From JBKEDF01 sp047975325 (GTDB lineage: Bacteria > Pseudomonadota > Alphaproteobacteria > Rhodobacterales > Rhodobacteraceae), in the NCBI GenBank assembly GCA_047975325.1, contig JBKEDF010000077.1:1-30210 (forward strand): a stretch of 30,210 nucleotides of DNA, read 5' to 3'. Numbering within the stretch: position 1 is the stretch's first letter; each line of letters opens with the position of its first letter. The notes under the pieces are model-generated. The model made no database searches. It saw only the letters and a list, made by a program, of their open reading frames with translations, and was not told where the DNA came from. Shown here piece by piece: positions 7,453 to 15,934 of this stretch. A program made the translations under genes and the position numbers.

Positions 7453-8970
7453 TCATTCGAACCTGATCTGGCTAAGCTGAAGCTCACTATTCGTTGCGAT
7501 CGAAGGTCGGAAATTGAGCCTCGGGTTCACGCGGGTAAAGCCGACCATGTGGAACAGCGAAACATCAGGGACGATTTCCTCGTGAATGCGCTTGAATGCC
7601 TCCTGGTAAAGCTGCGTGCGCTCCTCGCCCGTCGCCTTGCCCCCACGATCGATCAGATCATCCAATACGGAGTCGCTGATCGTCGATTGCCCGCCTTCGG
7701 AATGATATTTGACGAAAATCGTAAAAACCGCATCCCCATTGTTGTTGTCATGCTGTTCCTGAAACAACGACGGCTTGCGGTCCTCGGCATAGGGTTTGAA
7801 AAGCAGGTCATACCATTCCGACGCCTCGGTCATGCGCAGGGTCGTGTTGAAGCCAACAGCATCATACATCGCCTTCAACGCCTGGAGCGATTCCTCAGAA
7901 TTGGGGTACAGGTTGTAGCGTCCAACAATCACGATTTCGTCCTCGACCGGCACACCGTCGGCTTTTGCCTCGGCAAGTAATTCCATCGCCCGTTCGGGAT
8001 CGTAGGGATAGGGTTCAAGGTCCGGGTTATGGCCATTGATACCCGGTACGACATGCTGGGTGGACTGGATCACCTGATCACTGAAAATCGTTCCCATCAT
8101 GCCATCGCGGTCTGTCGCATAGTTCAACGCAAGGCGCACGCGACGATCATCCAGCGGTGCAATCTCTGTATCGATCCGCAGGCGGGATGTTTCGGAGTTC
8201 AGGAAGCTAAAATCCATGCTGTCATCATTCGCGTCCTGAACGGCAATATTCGGCGCAATATCCGCCTCACCCTGCGCGATCATGGCAGCCCGCACAGCGG
8301 ATTCGGAACGCCAGATATAGGTAGCCCTGGTTACCGCGGCTTCCTCGCCCCAATAGTCGCCAAACCGCTCCAGAACAATCTGCTTACCGGGGGACCATTC
8401 AGCAAGAATATAGGGTCCGGTACCGATCGGTTCACGGGTAATTTCCCCCATCGGGGTCGCCATGGACATGGCGACCACCGTGCCCATCAGCGTGGGAAGG
8501 ATCGGCACGGGCTGCGCCGTCTTGAGTTCAAGTTCGTATTCTCCCTTGACCGTGGCGGTCAATTCGATCCCGCCAAAGAATTTTACCCGGATCTCACAAT
8601 CGATGGATTCGTCCAGCGTGCGTTCGATCGAATATTGCATTGCCTCGGCATTGAAGGGCGTGCCGTCATGGAAGACCACATCATCGCGCAGCATGAAGGT
8701 CCAGGTCAGGTCATCCACCTGGGACCATTCGGTCGCCAGACGGGGGCCGATCTCACCGGTTGATGGATCGATCTCGGTCATGGTCTCAACCACATTCTGC
8801 TTGATAACCTTGCCGACCTGGGACTTCGAAGACTGGCAGGGATCAAGCTGATCTGGCTGTGTCTCCAGGACGATGGTGACGTCGGTATCGGCCTGCTGGG
8901 CCCAGACCGGTACCCCAGGCAGAAGCGCAAGCATCAGCGCCCCTGTGAGGGTGTATCTTTTGAATGTCAT
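7453..8970 (-). CDS. Periplasmic substrate-binding protein, SBP_bac_5 (DppA/OppA) family
   Basis: 505 residues with a Sec signal peptide: Lys/Arg at 4-5, hydrophobic core TGALMLALLPGV, and likely cleavage after VWA (residue 24). No lipobox Cys, so it should be a free periplasmic protein. Family marks are LATEWSQVDDLTWTFMLRDD followed by VVFHDGTPFNAEAMQYSIER, PIGTGPYILAEWSPG, and LDDRRVRLALNYATDRDGMM. It captures the solute and delivers it to the DppB/DppC-type permeases. The ATG has a near-perfect ribosome site (AGGAGGAGATAAA), the strongest in the operon, and starts only 13 nt after the IlvD-like gene. Members bind peptides, opines, nickel, sugars or acids, so the sequence alone does not give the ligand. 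Confidence 0.95.
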   Translation of the reverse strand: MTFKRYTLTGALMLALLPGVPVWAQQADTDVTIVLETQPDQLDPCQSSKSQVGKVIKQNVVETMTEIDPSTGEIGPRLATEWSQVDDLTWTFMLRDDVVFHDGTPFNAEAMQYSIERTLDESIDCEIRVKFFGGIELTATVKGEYELELKTAQPVPILPTLMGTVVAMSMATPMGEITREPIGTGPYILAEWSPGKQIVLERFGDYWGEEAAVTRATYIWRSESAVRAAMIAQGEADIAPNIAVQDANDDSMDFSFLNSETSRLRIDTEIAPLDDRRVRLALNYATDRDGMMGTIFSDQVIQSTQHVVPGINGHNPDLEPYPYDPERAMELLAEAKADGVPVEDEIVIVGRYNLYPNSEESLQALKAMYDAVGFNTTLRMTEASEWYDLLFKPYAEDRKPSLFQEQHDNNNGDAVFTIFVKYHSEGGQSTISDSVLDDLIDRGGKATGEERTQLYQEAFKRIHEEIVPDVSLFHMVGFTRVNPRLNFRPSIATNSELQLSQIRFE

Positions 8971-8983
8971 TTTATCTCCTCCT

Positions 8984-10735
8984 CTATCGTGACGCCGGAG
9001 TTGGCCTGGATGGGGACCTTTTTTTCTTGTTATCCATCCGTGATGCCGCGGCTTGATCCGGTGTCAGTGTCGAACCGCGGTAGATCGGCTTTGCGAGACG
9101 TTGGAAAACGGAAAGCCAGCCCCGTTCCTTTGTCGGTACGGCCGGCGCAAGCAAACTGCTGCGGCGTACAAGATCTTCCACCGGGACGTTCAGCGCAAGC
9201 ATCCGTCCCGGCACGTCAATTTCAATCTCATCACCATCCTGCACCAGCGCAAGCGGTCCACCATCAAAGGCTTCCGGCGACACCTGGTTCACGGCAAGCC
9301 CGCGGTTCAGCCCGGAAAGCTGCCCATCGGTTACGACCGCAACGCTTTCGCCAAGCCCTGCCCCATTCAGCGCCGCCACAAACCAGGAAGCAGAAGCGAC
9401 GCCCGGACCGCCGCGCGGTCCAAGATGACGCAGAACAACCACCGTTCCCGGGGCAATCCGTCCGGCCTCCAGTCCGTCAATCGCATCCTCCTGACTGTCA
9501 AAGGTCAGCGCCCTGCCCCGAAAATGCATCTTGTGCTCACCGCCGGTTCCGATCTTCAGAAGTGCCCCTTCCGGGGCAAGCGTACCCCGGAGCACAACAA
9601 GCGACGGCATGCGCGAAACCGGTGCGTCAAGGGTGGCTATGACCGGGCTTTCCAGTGGATCATAATCGGCAAGTTCCCTTGCCAGACTGCGCCCGGTCGC
9701 GCAAAGCGCCGCACCATCCACGAGCCCGCCAAGACGCTTCAGGATCGCCCGGGTTCCTCCGGCACGGTCAAGATCCTCAATTCGCAAATCGCCATTGGGA
9801 CGTATCGCGCAAAGCAGTGGGACCAAGGGGCCAAGTTCATCGAGAAGATCGTAAATACCAAGTTTATCAAGCATCGCCTCATCGGCAACAGCTTGTAAAT
9901 GACGCACGCAGTTCCCCGATCCGCTGACGGCCAGGACGAGCGCGATGGCGTTGCGGAATGCAGCCGGTGTCAACAGCCTGCGGGCCGAGAGTCCCTCCTG
10001 AACCATACCAATAATTCTTTGGCCCGCCATCTCGGCCTGCCGGAACATCGCATCGCTCATTGCCCGAACAGGCGAGCTTCCCGGCAAGGCCAGCCCCAGA
10101 GCCTCACAAACCAGGTGCATTGAATTGGCGGTACCCATCCCGGCACAGACGCCCGGACCCGTCACGGCATGATCGGCAATCCCCGAGAGGTCCTCCAGCG
10201 AAAGATCTCTGGTCACGTAGCGACCGACAGCTTCGAAGGCATCCTCGATATCCACTTCTTCGCCGTTATAATTCCCGTGTCCCTGATACCCGCACAGCAC
10301 AAAAAGCGTGGGCAAATCCAGACGCGCCGCTGCCATGAGTTGCCCTGGTGTAGTCTTGTCACAGGAGGCAAGGCAGACCATCCCGTCAAGCAACGGTCCC
10401 TCCACGCTTACCTCTATATCGCTGGCAACCAGATCGCGGCTGGGCAGAATGTAGCGGGCCCCTTTCGCGGCGGAATGGATAAAGTCGCTAGGTGCGGTTG
10501 TCCGGATTTCAAAGGGCAGACCGCCGGCCTCCCGGACACCCTGTTTCACCCTTGCGGCAACCGTGTCGAGATGGCTGAAGCAGATCGACAATTCGGAAGA
10601 CGTGTTGACGATGCCGATCTTCGGCTTGTCCATGTCTTCGTCGGTAATACCCAGCGCGCGCCATTGCGCACGCCGCACGGTCCATGCGGTGGTGCCAGGT
10701 TTGAAATTGCTTCTCAACTGTACCCGATCAGCCAT
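8984..10735 (-). CDS. IlvD/Edd-family dehydratase (dihydroxy-acid or sugar-acid dehydratase type)
   Basis: 583 residues from the ATG at 10735 (AAAGGGGTGG ribosome site), overlapping the upstream gene by 8 nt. The family removes water from 2,3-dihydroxy acids using an Fe-S cluster and Mg2+. Three cluster cysteines are in place: Cys52 (SICFSHLD), Cys125 (LASCDKTTPG) and Cys197 (GPGVCAGMGTANSM). Ser474 in TDGQLSGLNRG matches the catalytic serine of the DGRFSG motif, and VSPEAF follows. Three cysteines favour a [2Fe-2S] sugar-acid dehydratase-like branch. SGSGNCVRHL replaces the usual GGSTNAVLHL, and the ICFSHL block differs from the canonical PCN-HL, so it is probably not the biosynthetic IlvD. 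The C-terminal 15-20 residues form a basic tail (DNKKKRSPSRP) outside the family core. Linkage to a transporter suggests catabolism. Confidence 0.9.
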   Translation of the reverse strand: MADRVQLRSNFKPGTTAWTVRRAQWRALGITDEDMDKPKIGIVNTSSELSICFSHLDTVAARVKQGVREAGGLPFEIRTTAPSDFIHSAAKGARYILPSRDLVASDIEVSVEGPLLDGMVCLASCDKTTPGQLMAAARLDLPTLFVLCGYQGHGNYNGEEVDIEDAFEAVGRYVTRDLSLEDLSGIADHAVTGPGVCAGMGTANSMHLVCEALGLALPGSSPVRAMSDAMFRQAEMAGQRIIGMVQEGLSARRLLTPAAFRNAIALVLAVSGSGNCVRHLQAVADEAMLDKLGIYDLLDELGPLVPLLCAIRPNGDLRIEDLDRAGGTRAILKRLGGLVDGAALCATGRSLARELADYDPLESPVIATLDAPVSRMPSLVVLRGTLAPEGALLKIGTGGEHKMHFRGRALTFDSQEDAIDGLEAGRIAPGTVVVLRHLGPRGGPGVASASWFVAALNGAGLGESVAVVTDGQLSGLNRGLAVNQVSPEAFDGGPLALVQDGDEIEIDVPGRMLALNVPVEDLVRRSSLLAPAVPTKERGWLSVFQRLAKPIYRGSTLTPDQAAASRMDNKKKRSPSRPTPASR

Positions 10736-12068
10736 GAACCACCCCTTTCCGTATCGGGATGTCGCCCAATGTCGCGCCCTCGGCACAAAGACGTTGCTGG
10801 AGCACCGCAATATCGGTGGCACACATATCCCCGCCCCAATATGCCGCAGCGATACCCGCCGCCTGACCCATGGAAAAGCAGTTCGCCGTAACACGAAGCG
10901 ACGCCTGCGCATCATGCGTCGCCGAAATATTGCGGCCGGCAACGATTACATTCCGCAGCCCCTTGGGCAGTAGCGCCCGAAACGGGATCTGGCAGTAGCC
11001 GCCCGGGGATAGCCAGATCCATTTCGTCCTGCGTCCGGCACCATGATCTTCGACCGGCCAGCAATTCACGCCAATCGCATCGTCAAAACGGCGTTCTTCC
11101 AACACATCTTCGACTGTCATTACATAATCGCCCCGGATGCGCCGGGTTTCACGCAAGCCCAATTCGCAGCCAGTGTCCAATACGAAGGCATTCTCATAGC
11201 CGGGCACATAGCGGCGAAATACCTCCAGATAGGTGCGGACCTGCCGCCGCCCTTCCCGCTCTGCCGCGCTGAGAGACCCGGCATCAAGCGGATCTGGCGG
11301 TGCCCCATCCACTTTTACCTTGGTAATATTGAGATGCACTATGCCATCACGGACGGAATAGATGCCGCCTGCGGTACGCGGCAGATCATAGCCGTCCTCA
11401 ACCGCCCGTTCGAGCAACATGTGCATCTCAGGACGCGTGATTTCCGCAGCGCGGGTGGTATCGACACCACCCATGCGAAACATGGCGGACGGGAATTGCA
11501 GGTGTTCGGGATCATAGTCGGTATCCCCACCGGCAAGCGCACAAAGTTCGGCGTCGCCTGTGCAATCGACAAAGCTGCGTGCCCGAATGGCAAAGGGTTC
11601 CCCCCTGCCCCGCACGACCACATGGCTGACCACACCATCCGAAACAATCACATCCGTCAGACGTGTCTGATAAAGAAGTTCAAGCCGCCTGTCTTTCGCC
11701 AGATCCTCCAGCACCGTCTTGAGAATGAACAAGTCGTAGGGCAGCGATGCGGTTTGAAGCCAGGGAAGCGGACCGCGACTGCCGCCCGAGGTTTCAAGCC
11801 GCGCACGAACCTCTTCGGCAAAACCCTCCACCATCTGCACCGGAACGCCATCCACAAGGGAATAAAGACCGCAGATGCCGCCCAATGTCGTTGCCGTCAT
11901 GGTACCGCCAAGGAAACCGTGCCGTTCAAGAAGGATCACCGATGCCCCGGCCCGTGCCGCCGCAACTGCGGCCGCAACGCCGGCCGAACCGCCACCGGCA
12001 ACGACGACATCGACCTCACGCCGGATATCGATGCGTTTCTCGGGGAGCATGACGGTTGGCCCGATCAT
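10728..12068 (-). CDS. FAD-dependent oxidoreductase (FAD_oxidored family)
   Basis: 446 residues. The N-terminal dinucleotide fold is clear: VDVVVAGGGSAGVAAAVAAA with the G-x-G-x-x-G at 25-30 and acidic Glu48 ending strand 2 (VILLERHGFLGG). The C-terminal FAD-binding segment NVIVAGRNISATHDAQASLR followed by FSMGQAAGIAAA is the mark of this family, often annotated 'FAD-dependent oxidoreductase' or 'xanthan lyase-like' without a proven reaction. SFVDCTGDAELCALAG is also family-typical. No signal peptide is apparent, so it is probably cytoplasmic. The ATG overlaps the CoA-transferase stop (ATGA) and the stop overlaps the dehydratase start, so it is tightly coupled to both. Its electron acceptor and substrate cannot be told. 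Confidence 0.88.
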   Translation of the reverse strand: MIGPTVMLPEKRIDIRREVDVVVAGGGSAGVAAAVAAARAGASVILLERHGFLGGTMTATTLGGICGLYSLVDGVPVQMVEGFAEEVRARLETSGGSRGPLPWLQTASLPYDLFILKTVLEDLAKDRRLELLYQTRLTDVIVSDGVVSHVVVRGRGEPFAIRARSFVDCTGDAELCALAGGDTDYDPEHLQFPSAMFRMGGVDTTRAAEITRPEMHMLLERAVEDGYDLPRTAGGIYSVRDGIVHLNITKVKVDGAPPDPLDAGSLSAAEREGRRQVRTYLEVFRRYVPGYENAFVLDTGCELGLRETRRIRGDYVMTVEDVLEERRFDDAIGVNCWPVEDHGAGRRTKWIWLSPGGYCQIPFRALLPKGLRNVIVAGRNISATHDAQASLRVTANCFSMGQAAGIAAAYWGGDMCATDIAVLQQRLCAEGATLGDIPIRKGVVHG

Positions 12069-13282
12069 ACGATCCCCCTCTCGCGAAGTTCGGAAATCCG
12101 GCCTGCGTCATAGCCCAGCAAATCCGAAAGAACCTCGTCGGTGTGTTCCCCCACCATCGGCGGGGGATGGCGGATCCGGAAGTCCTTTCCACTCATCCGG
12201 ATGGGGGTGCGCATGACTTTGGTCAGGACATCCGGGGCCGCACTGTGCCGGACGTCCTGAACCAGCCCCCGGTTCCTGATATGCGGATCCTCGAAAACCT
12301 CGGGAATGGTGTTGATCGGCCCGCAGGGAAGTCCGGCGCCGGTCAGGGCCTCCAGCCAATCGGCAGAGTTACGACCAAGAAAGGCTTCCCGGATTTCCGC
12401 CAGTATCGCCTCACGATTCTTCAGGCGTAGGGTGTTCGTTGCAAAGCGCGGATCTTCGGCCAGATCCGTACGACCCAGCACAGTACAGAGCCGCCGGTAC
12501 TGGTTATCGTTTCCGACGCCGACATTGATATGTCCATCCGCGGTTGTGAAGGTCTCATATGGAACAATATTGGGATGGGCATTACCCAGCCTTCCCGGTT
12601 CCCGTCCTCCGACCAGATAGTTTGACGCCTGATTGTAAAGCCAGCCCGCCTGGCAATCGAATAGCGAAATGTCGATATGCCTGCCCTCGCCCGTCATGTC
12701 GCGTTCCCGCAAGGCCGCGAGGATGGAGATGGCCGCATACATGCCGGACATGATATCGGAGATGGGAACACCCACCTTCATGGGCTGGCCGGTCGCCTCA
12801 CCGGTGATACTCATCAGCCCACCCATGCCCTGAATGATGAAATCATAACCGGGCCGTGACGCATAGGGGCCGGTCTGTCCAAAGCCGGTGATGGAACAAT
12901 AGACCAGCTTTGGATTGCGTTTATGGACCTGTTCCCAGCCCAGACCGCGCCGGACAAGATCGCCAACCTTGAAATTCTCGATCAGCACATCACTCTGATC
13001 CACCAGACCATTGGCGATGGCAAGTCCTTCCTCCGAAGCGATATCCAGCGTAAGCGACCGCTTGTTGCGGTTGGTAGACATGAAATAGGCGCTTTCCTGG
13101 GTTTCCCGACCCTCCGCATCCTTCAGGAAGGGTGGTCCCCAGCCGCGAATATCGTCGCCAGTTCCAGGGCGTTCCACCTTGATTACGTCAGCCCCCAGAT
13201 CACCCAGCGTCTGGGCACAACTCGGCCCGGCAAGGATGCGCGACAGGTCAAGGACCCGCAATCCTTTCAGCGGCAGCGTCAT
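12065..13282 (-). CDS. Class III CoA-transferase (CaiB/BaiF; SUGCT/dicarboxylate-like)
   Basis: 405 residues. LKGLRVLDLSRILAGPSC, LGDLGADVIKVERPGTGDD and NRNKRSLTLD are the CoA-binding and substrate signatures; Asp176 in VPISDIMSGMYA is the predicted catalytic aspartate. The N-terminal form resembles succinyl-CoA-dependent dicarboxylate CoA-transferases of the SUGCT type more than carnitine CoA-transferase CaiB, so a succinyl-CoA donor and a dicarboxylic or hydroxy-acid acceptor are a fair guess. It overlaps the FAD-linked oxidase (ATGA at 13279-13282) and the FAD oxidoreductase (ATGA at 12065-12068). It is distinct from the CoA-transferase at 378-1529, so the locus has two separate activation or transfer steps. 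Confidence 0.93.
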   Translation of the reverse strand: MTLPLKGLRVLDLSRILAGPSCAQTLGDLGADVIKVERPGTGDDIRGWGPPFLKDAEGRETQESAYFMSTNRNKRSLTLDIASEEGLAIANGLVDQSDVLIENFKVGDLVRRGLGWEQVHKRNPKLVYCSITGFGQTGPYASRPGYDFIIQGMGGLMSITGEATGQPMKVGVPISDIMSGMYAAISILAALRERDMTGEGRHIDISLFDCQAGWLYNQASNYLVGGREPGRLGNAHPNIVPYETFTTADGHINVGVGNDNQYRRLCTVLGRTDLAEDPRFATNTLRLKNREAILAEIREAFLGRNSADWLEALTGAGLPCGPINTIPEVFEDPHIRNRGLVQDVRHSAAPDVLTKVMRTPIRMSGKDFRIRHPPPMVGEHTDEVLSDLLGYDAGRISELRERGIV

Positions 13283-14886
13283 GCCCGCGCACCGGTTTCA
13301 GAGATGATGACGCCGGGATTCATGATAGAGGCCGGATCCAGCGCCTTCTTGGCAGCGGCAAAGGCTGCTCCGATAGGGGCCGGACGCTGCTTTTCATACC
13401 ATGGCATGTGCAATCGGCCAACGGCATGGTGATGGGTGATGGTTCCCCCCGCCTTCATCACCGCGTCATAGGCTGCAATCTTTATTTCCATGCATTGTTC
13501 GCCCATCCGTTCGCGATCCGGCAGGCAATGGAAGGTAAAGTAGGGGGCGGGACCATTGGGATAGATATGCGTGAAACGGCAGGTCACCGTACCGGGGCGG
13601 CCGGTCACGCGCTTGATGGCCGCATTGACCGTCTCAATGACTGTACCGTGCAGTTCTTTGAACCCGTTCCAGCAGACTGCCGTTTCAAAGGTTTCCCGGC
13701 AGATACCGCGGGCGGTCATATGTTCACGGTAATAGGGCCCCCGGATAAAGGCGTTGCGCCATTGTCCCGCGACACGCCCATGCCCCTCCTTTGGCTCTTC
13801 AATGGGGCTTCCGCCGTAGTCACGACAAAGCGCAACGGTAAGGTCCATGAGGTGATCAACCGGATAGTGCCCGCTCTCATACCCCAGTACCAGGATCGGA
13901 CGATCACCGTCGTAAGAGCCTGTCAGCCGCGCTTCGAGCGCATCAATCAGACGGCAGTTCGATGGATAAAGCCCGGCCTGCGAAATTGCCCGGACTGCCT
14001 CTGCCCCTTTGTAATAATCTTCGAAAACGATGGTACGAGTGGATTTGTGACGGATCCGGTCGAGCACGCGGATCCAGGCCTCGGTGATGATGCCCACGGA
14101 ACCCTCAGTACCCATGACATAGCGGTCCGGCGATGGCCCCGCCCCGGAAGCAGGCAGACGGCGGCTTTCGCTCGTGCCTGCGGGTGAAACCATGCGTATG
14201 TTCTCAACATAATCGTCGATATAGGTTCCCAGCGCGGCATAGTGACCAGCGGCGCGGGTCGCAATCCAACCGCCAAGCGTGGACAGCTCGAAACTCTGCG
14301 GATAGTGCCGAAGGGTAAAATCATGCTCCTTGAGCTGACGTTCCAGATCAGGGCCGTAGACGCCCGCCTGCACGCGTGCCGAGCGCGAAACGGGATCAAC
14401 CTCAAGCACCCTGTTCAGATGCCACATGTCGATGGTGATTACCCCGGCATAGTCGCCCTTGATCTCGGGATTGACACCGCCCACCACGCTGGACCCGCCG
14501 CCGAACGGGATAACCGCAGCGCCAATATCCCCGGCCCAGTCAATCAGGGCACGCACGTCATCTTCGGTCCTGGGATAGGCAACGACATCAGGCGCATGGC
14601 GAAAATCGCCACGGAACATCTTGGTACTATCGAGGAAGGATCGACCGTAGGAATGTAGCGCCCGTTCGTACCTGTCGGTCCGGCAGAGATCCCGGATTGC
14701 CGCAGGAAACGCGGTAATCCTGCTTGCCGGCATGTCGATGCCATCAAGGGTCGGGGCCGGCATGACATCGAAATCTTCAATGTCGAACACACGGTGCCAG
14801 ATGTCGAGAACAGGCGCCATTTCCTCGGTTGTGGCGGCCTGATCCTCAAAACCCCATGCATAGAATTTCCTGCGTCTTTCCGACAC
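13279..14886 (-). CDS. FAD-linked oxidase, alkyl-DHAP synthase (AGPS)-like (GTG start)
   Basis: 535 residues from a GTG at 14886 preceded by AGGGAGGGG, a strong ribosome site. Homology starts there (SERRRKFYAWGFEDQ); the frame extends to 15108, but that would run into the divergent LysR gene. FAD_binding_4 motif: PFGGGSSVVGGVNPE at 127-141, with SFELSTLGGWIATRAAGHYA and MGTEGSVGIITEAWIRV further on. The C-terminal THHHAVGR (His485-487) matches the HHH active-site motif of alkyl-DHAP synthases, and LDPASIMNPG is the common end motif of the vanillyl-alcohol-oxidase/glycolate-oxidase superfamily. Bacterial relatives include 2-hydroxyacid dehydrogenases as well as ether-lipid enzymes. In a degradative operon with no lipid genes nearby, oxidation of a hydroxy-acid is more likely than ether-lipid synthesis. 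First gene of the eight-gene operon. Confidence 0.9.
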   Translation of the reverse strand: MSERRRKFYAWGFEDQAATTEEMAPVLDIWHRVFDIEDFDVMPAPTLDGIDMPASRITAFPAAIRDLCRTDRYERALHSYGRSFLDSTKMFRGDFRHAPDVVAYPRTEDDVRALIDWAGDIGAAVIPFGGGSSVVGGVNPEIKGDYAGVITIDMWHLNRVLEVDPVSRSARVQAGVYGPDLERQLKEHDFTLRHYPQSFELSTLGGWIATRAAGHYAALGTYIDDYVENIRMVSPAGTSESRRLPASGAGPSPDRYVMGTEGSVGIITEAWIRVLDRIRHKSTRTIVFEDYYKGAEAVRAISQAGLYPSNCRLIDALEARLTGSYDGDRPILVLGYESGHYPVDHLMDLTVALCRDYGGSPIEEPKEGHGRVAGQWRNAFIRGPYYREHMTARGICRETFETAVCWNGFKELHGTVIETVNAAIKRVTGRPGTVTCRFTHIYPNGPAPYFTFHCLPDRERMGEQCMEIKIAAYDAVMKAGGTITHHHAVGRLHMPWYEKQRPAPIGAAFAAAKKALDPASIMNPGVIISETGARA

Positions 14887-15025
14887 GTTACCCCTCCCTG
14901 AAATTTTCGACGGAGCGATTGTTTCTCTACTCTCGCGACAGTCGGAAGTGTCCGGGCTCAACGCTTGACTGGCAATCGACATAAAATTAATCTCAATTGA
15001 GTTTTGGTAATGTAAGGCTCCGGCC
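14887..15025. promoter_or_regulatory. Divergent LysR / oxidase-operon control region
   Basis: A 139-bp divergent intergenic region, the classical site for LysR autoregulation and target activation. A perfect 10-bp palindrome CTCAATTGAG lies at 14992-15001 in an AT-rich patch. A second inverted repeat TCAA-CGC-TTGA lies at 14958-14968, its centre 33-34 bp away (about three helical turns). The first element matches the box at 304-313 in the other divergent region and CATTTGAGTT at 16090-16099. No clear -35/-10 pair was recognised for either side. The repeats are seen; binding by the adjacent LysR protein is inferred. Confidence 0.55.
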
Positions 15026-15934
15026 ATGGATCCGAGACTGCCACCTCTCAATGCCCTGCGGACCTTTGTTGTTGCTGCCAGAACCCGCAGTTTCGCAAAG
15101 GCATCCACCGAACTTTCCGTGACACCGGCCGCCGTAAGCCGATCAATTCGGTCGCTTGAGGATTATCTCGGGTTTCCACTGTTCCGGCGCATGCACAGGT
15201 CAATTGAACTCACCGGGGAAGGCCGGCAGTATTTCAAGGATCTCGACGACGTTTTCGATCGCATCACGCTGTCAACGCAAAATCTCATGGCGCAGCGTCC
15301 GGACCAGCCGCTGGTCGTTTGTGCCTATCCCAGCTTCATCGTGAACTGGCTGGTGCCGCGCTGGTCACGACAATTGCAGTCAAAAACGAATATCCAGCTC
15401 AAGATGGTCACCACGCTGAGCCATGATATCGATTTTGAGGCAACCGGTATTCATCTTGCGCTCCTGACCGATCGTTCGGAATACGCGGGTTGCATCTCGA
15501 CGCGGCTTTTCCTGGCAACGCTGGTCCCGGTCTGTCGGCCCGACTACCTCCCCCCGGGCACGACCGCACGCGATGTGGAGGAATGGCAAAATGCATTGCT
15601 ACATTCCGAAACCCGCCCGAACGACTGGGACCGATGGTCTGCGGCAAACGGCATCCCGATCAACACCAGTCAGGGGGTCTGGTTCGAAAACGCCCCCATG
15701 ATGTACGAAGCGGCAATATCCGGGCTTGGGATCGGGATAGGTATCAAGGAAGTCCTGAGCCGCAATTTCGCAACACAAAGGCTTGCCATCGCCTTTCCTG
15801 ATAACGTGGAGGCAAGCTGCCCATTCTACCTGATCCGCCCGCCAACTACCGAAAAACACCCCTATTTCCAGCCCTTCGTCAATTGGCTGACACAAGAGGT
15901 TCGGGCCGATGCGGAAAAAAGCCGGGCGGTCTGA
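15026..15934 (+). CDS. LysR-family transcriptional regulator, GcvA-like
   Basis: 302 residues, normal for LysR regulators. The N-terminal winged helix-turn-helix reads PLNALRTFVVAARTRSFAKA, then STELSVTPAAVSRSIRSLED and FPLFRRMHRSIELTGEGRQY (residues about 6-70). The 'LNALRTF' opening and VTPAAVSR recognition helix are the GcvA/AmpR-type subgroup. The C-terminal half is a periplasmic-binding-protein-like effector domain of about 210 residues; ISGLGIGIGIKEVLSR near 235-250 is the usual SGxGI-type block. It diverges from the oxidase/dehydratase/ABC operon and is the likely activator of that operon, with the pathway substrate or an intermediate as inducer. It may also act on the two other promoters that share the TTGAG element. 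Confidence 0.93.
   Translation: MDPRLPPLNALRTFVVAARTRSFAKASTELSVTPAAVSRSIRSLEDYLGFPLFRRMHRSIELTGEGRQYFKDLDDVFDRITLSTQNLMAQRPDQPLVVCAYPSFIVNWLVPRWSRQLQSKTNIQLKMVTTLSHDIDFEATGIHLALLTDRSEYAGCISTRLFLATLVPVCRPDYLPPGTTARDVEEWQNALLHSETRPNDWDRWSAANGIPINTSQGVWFENAPMMYEAAISGLGIGIGIKEVLSRNFATQRLAIAFPDNVEASCPFYLIRPPTTEKHPYFQPFVNWLTQEVRADAEKSRAV

Noticed and set aside
10736..10942. Longer N-terminus of the IlvD/Edd dehydratase
   Set aside because: It lies inside the upstream FAD oxidoreductase gene and is Arg-rich without family character; the ATG at 10735 fits length and ribosome site.
14887..15108. Longer N-terminus of the FAD-linked oxidase
   Set aside because: It would overlap the divergent lysR gene and its operator; the GTG at 14886 has a strong ribosome site and starts at the homology.
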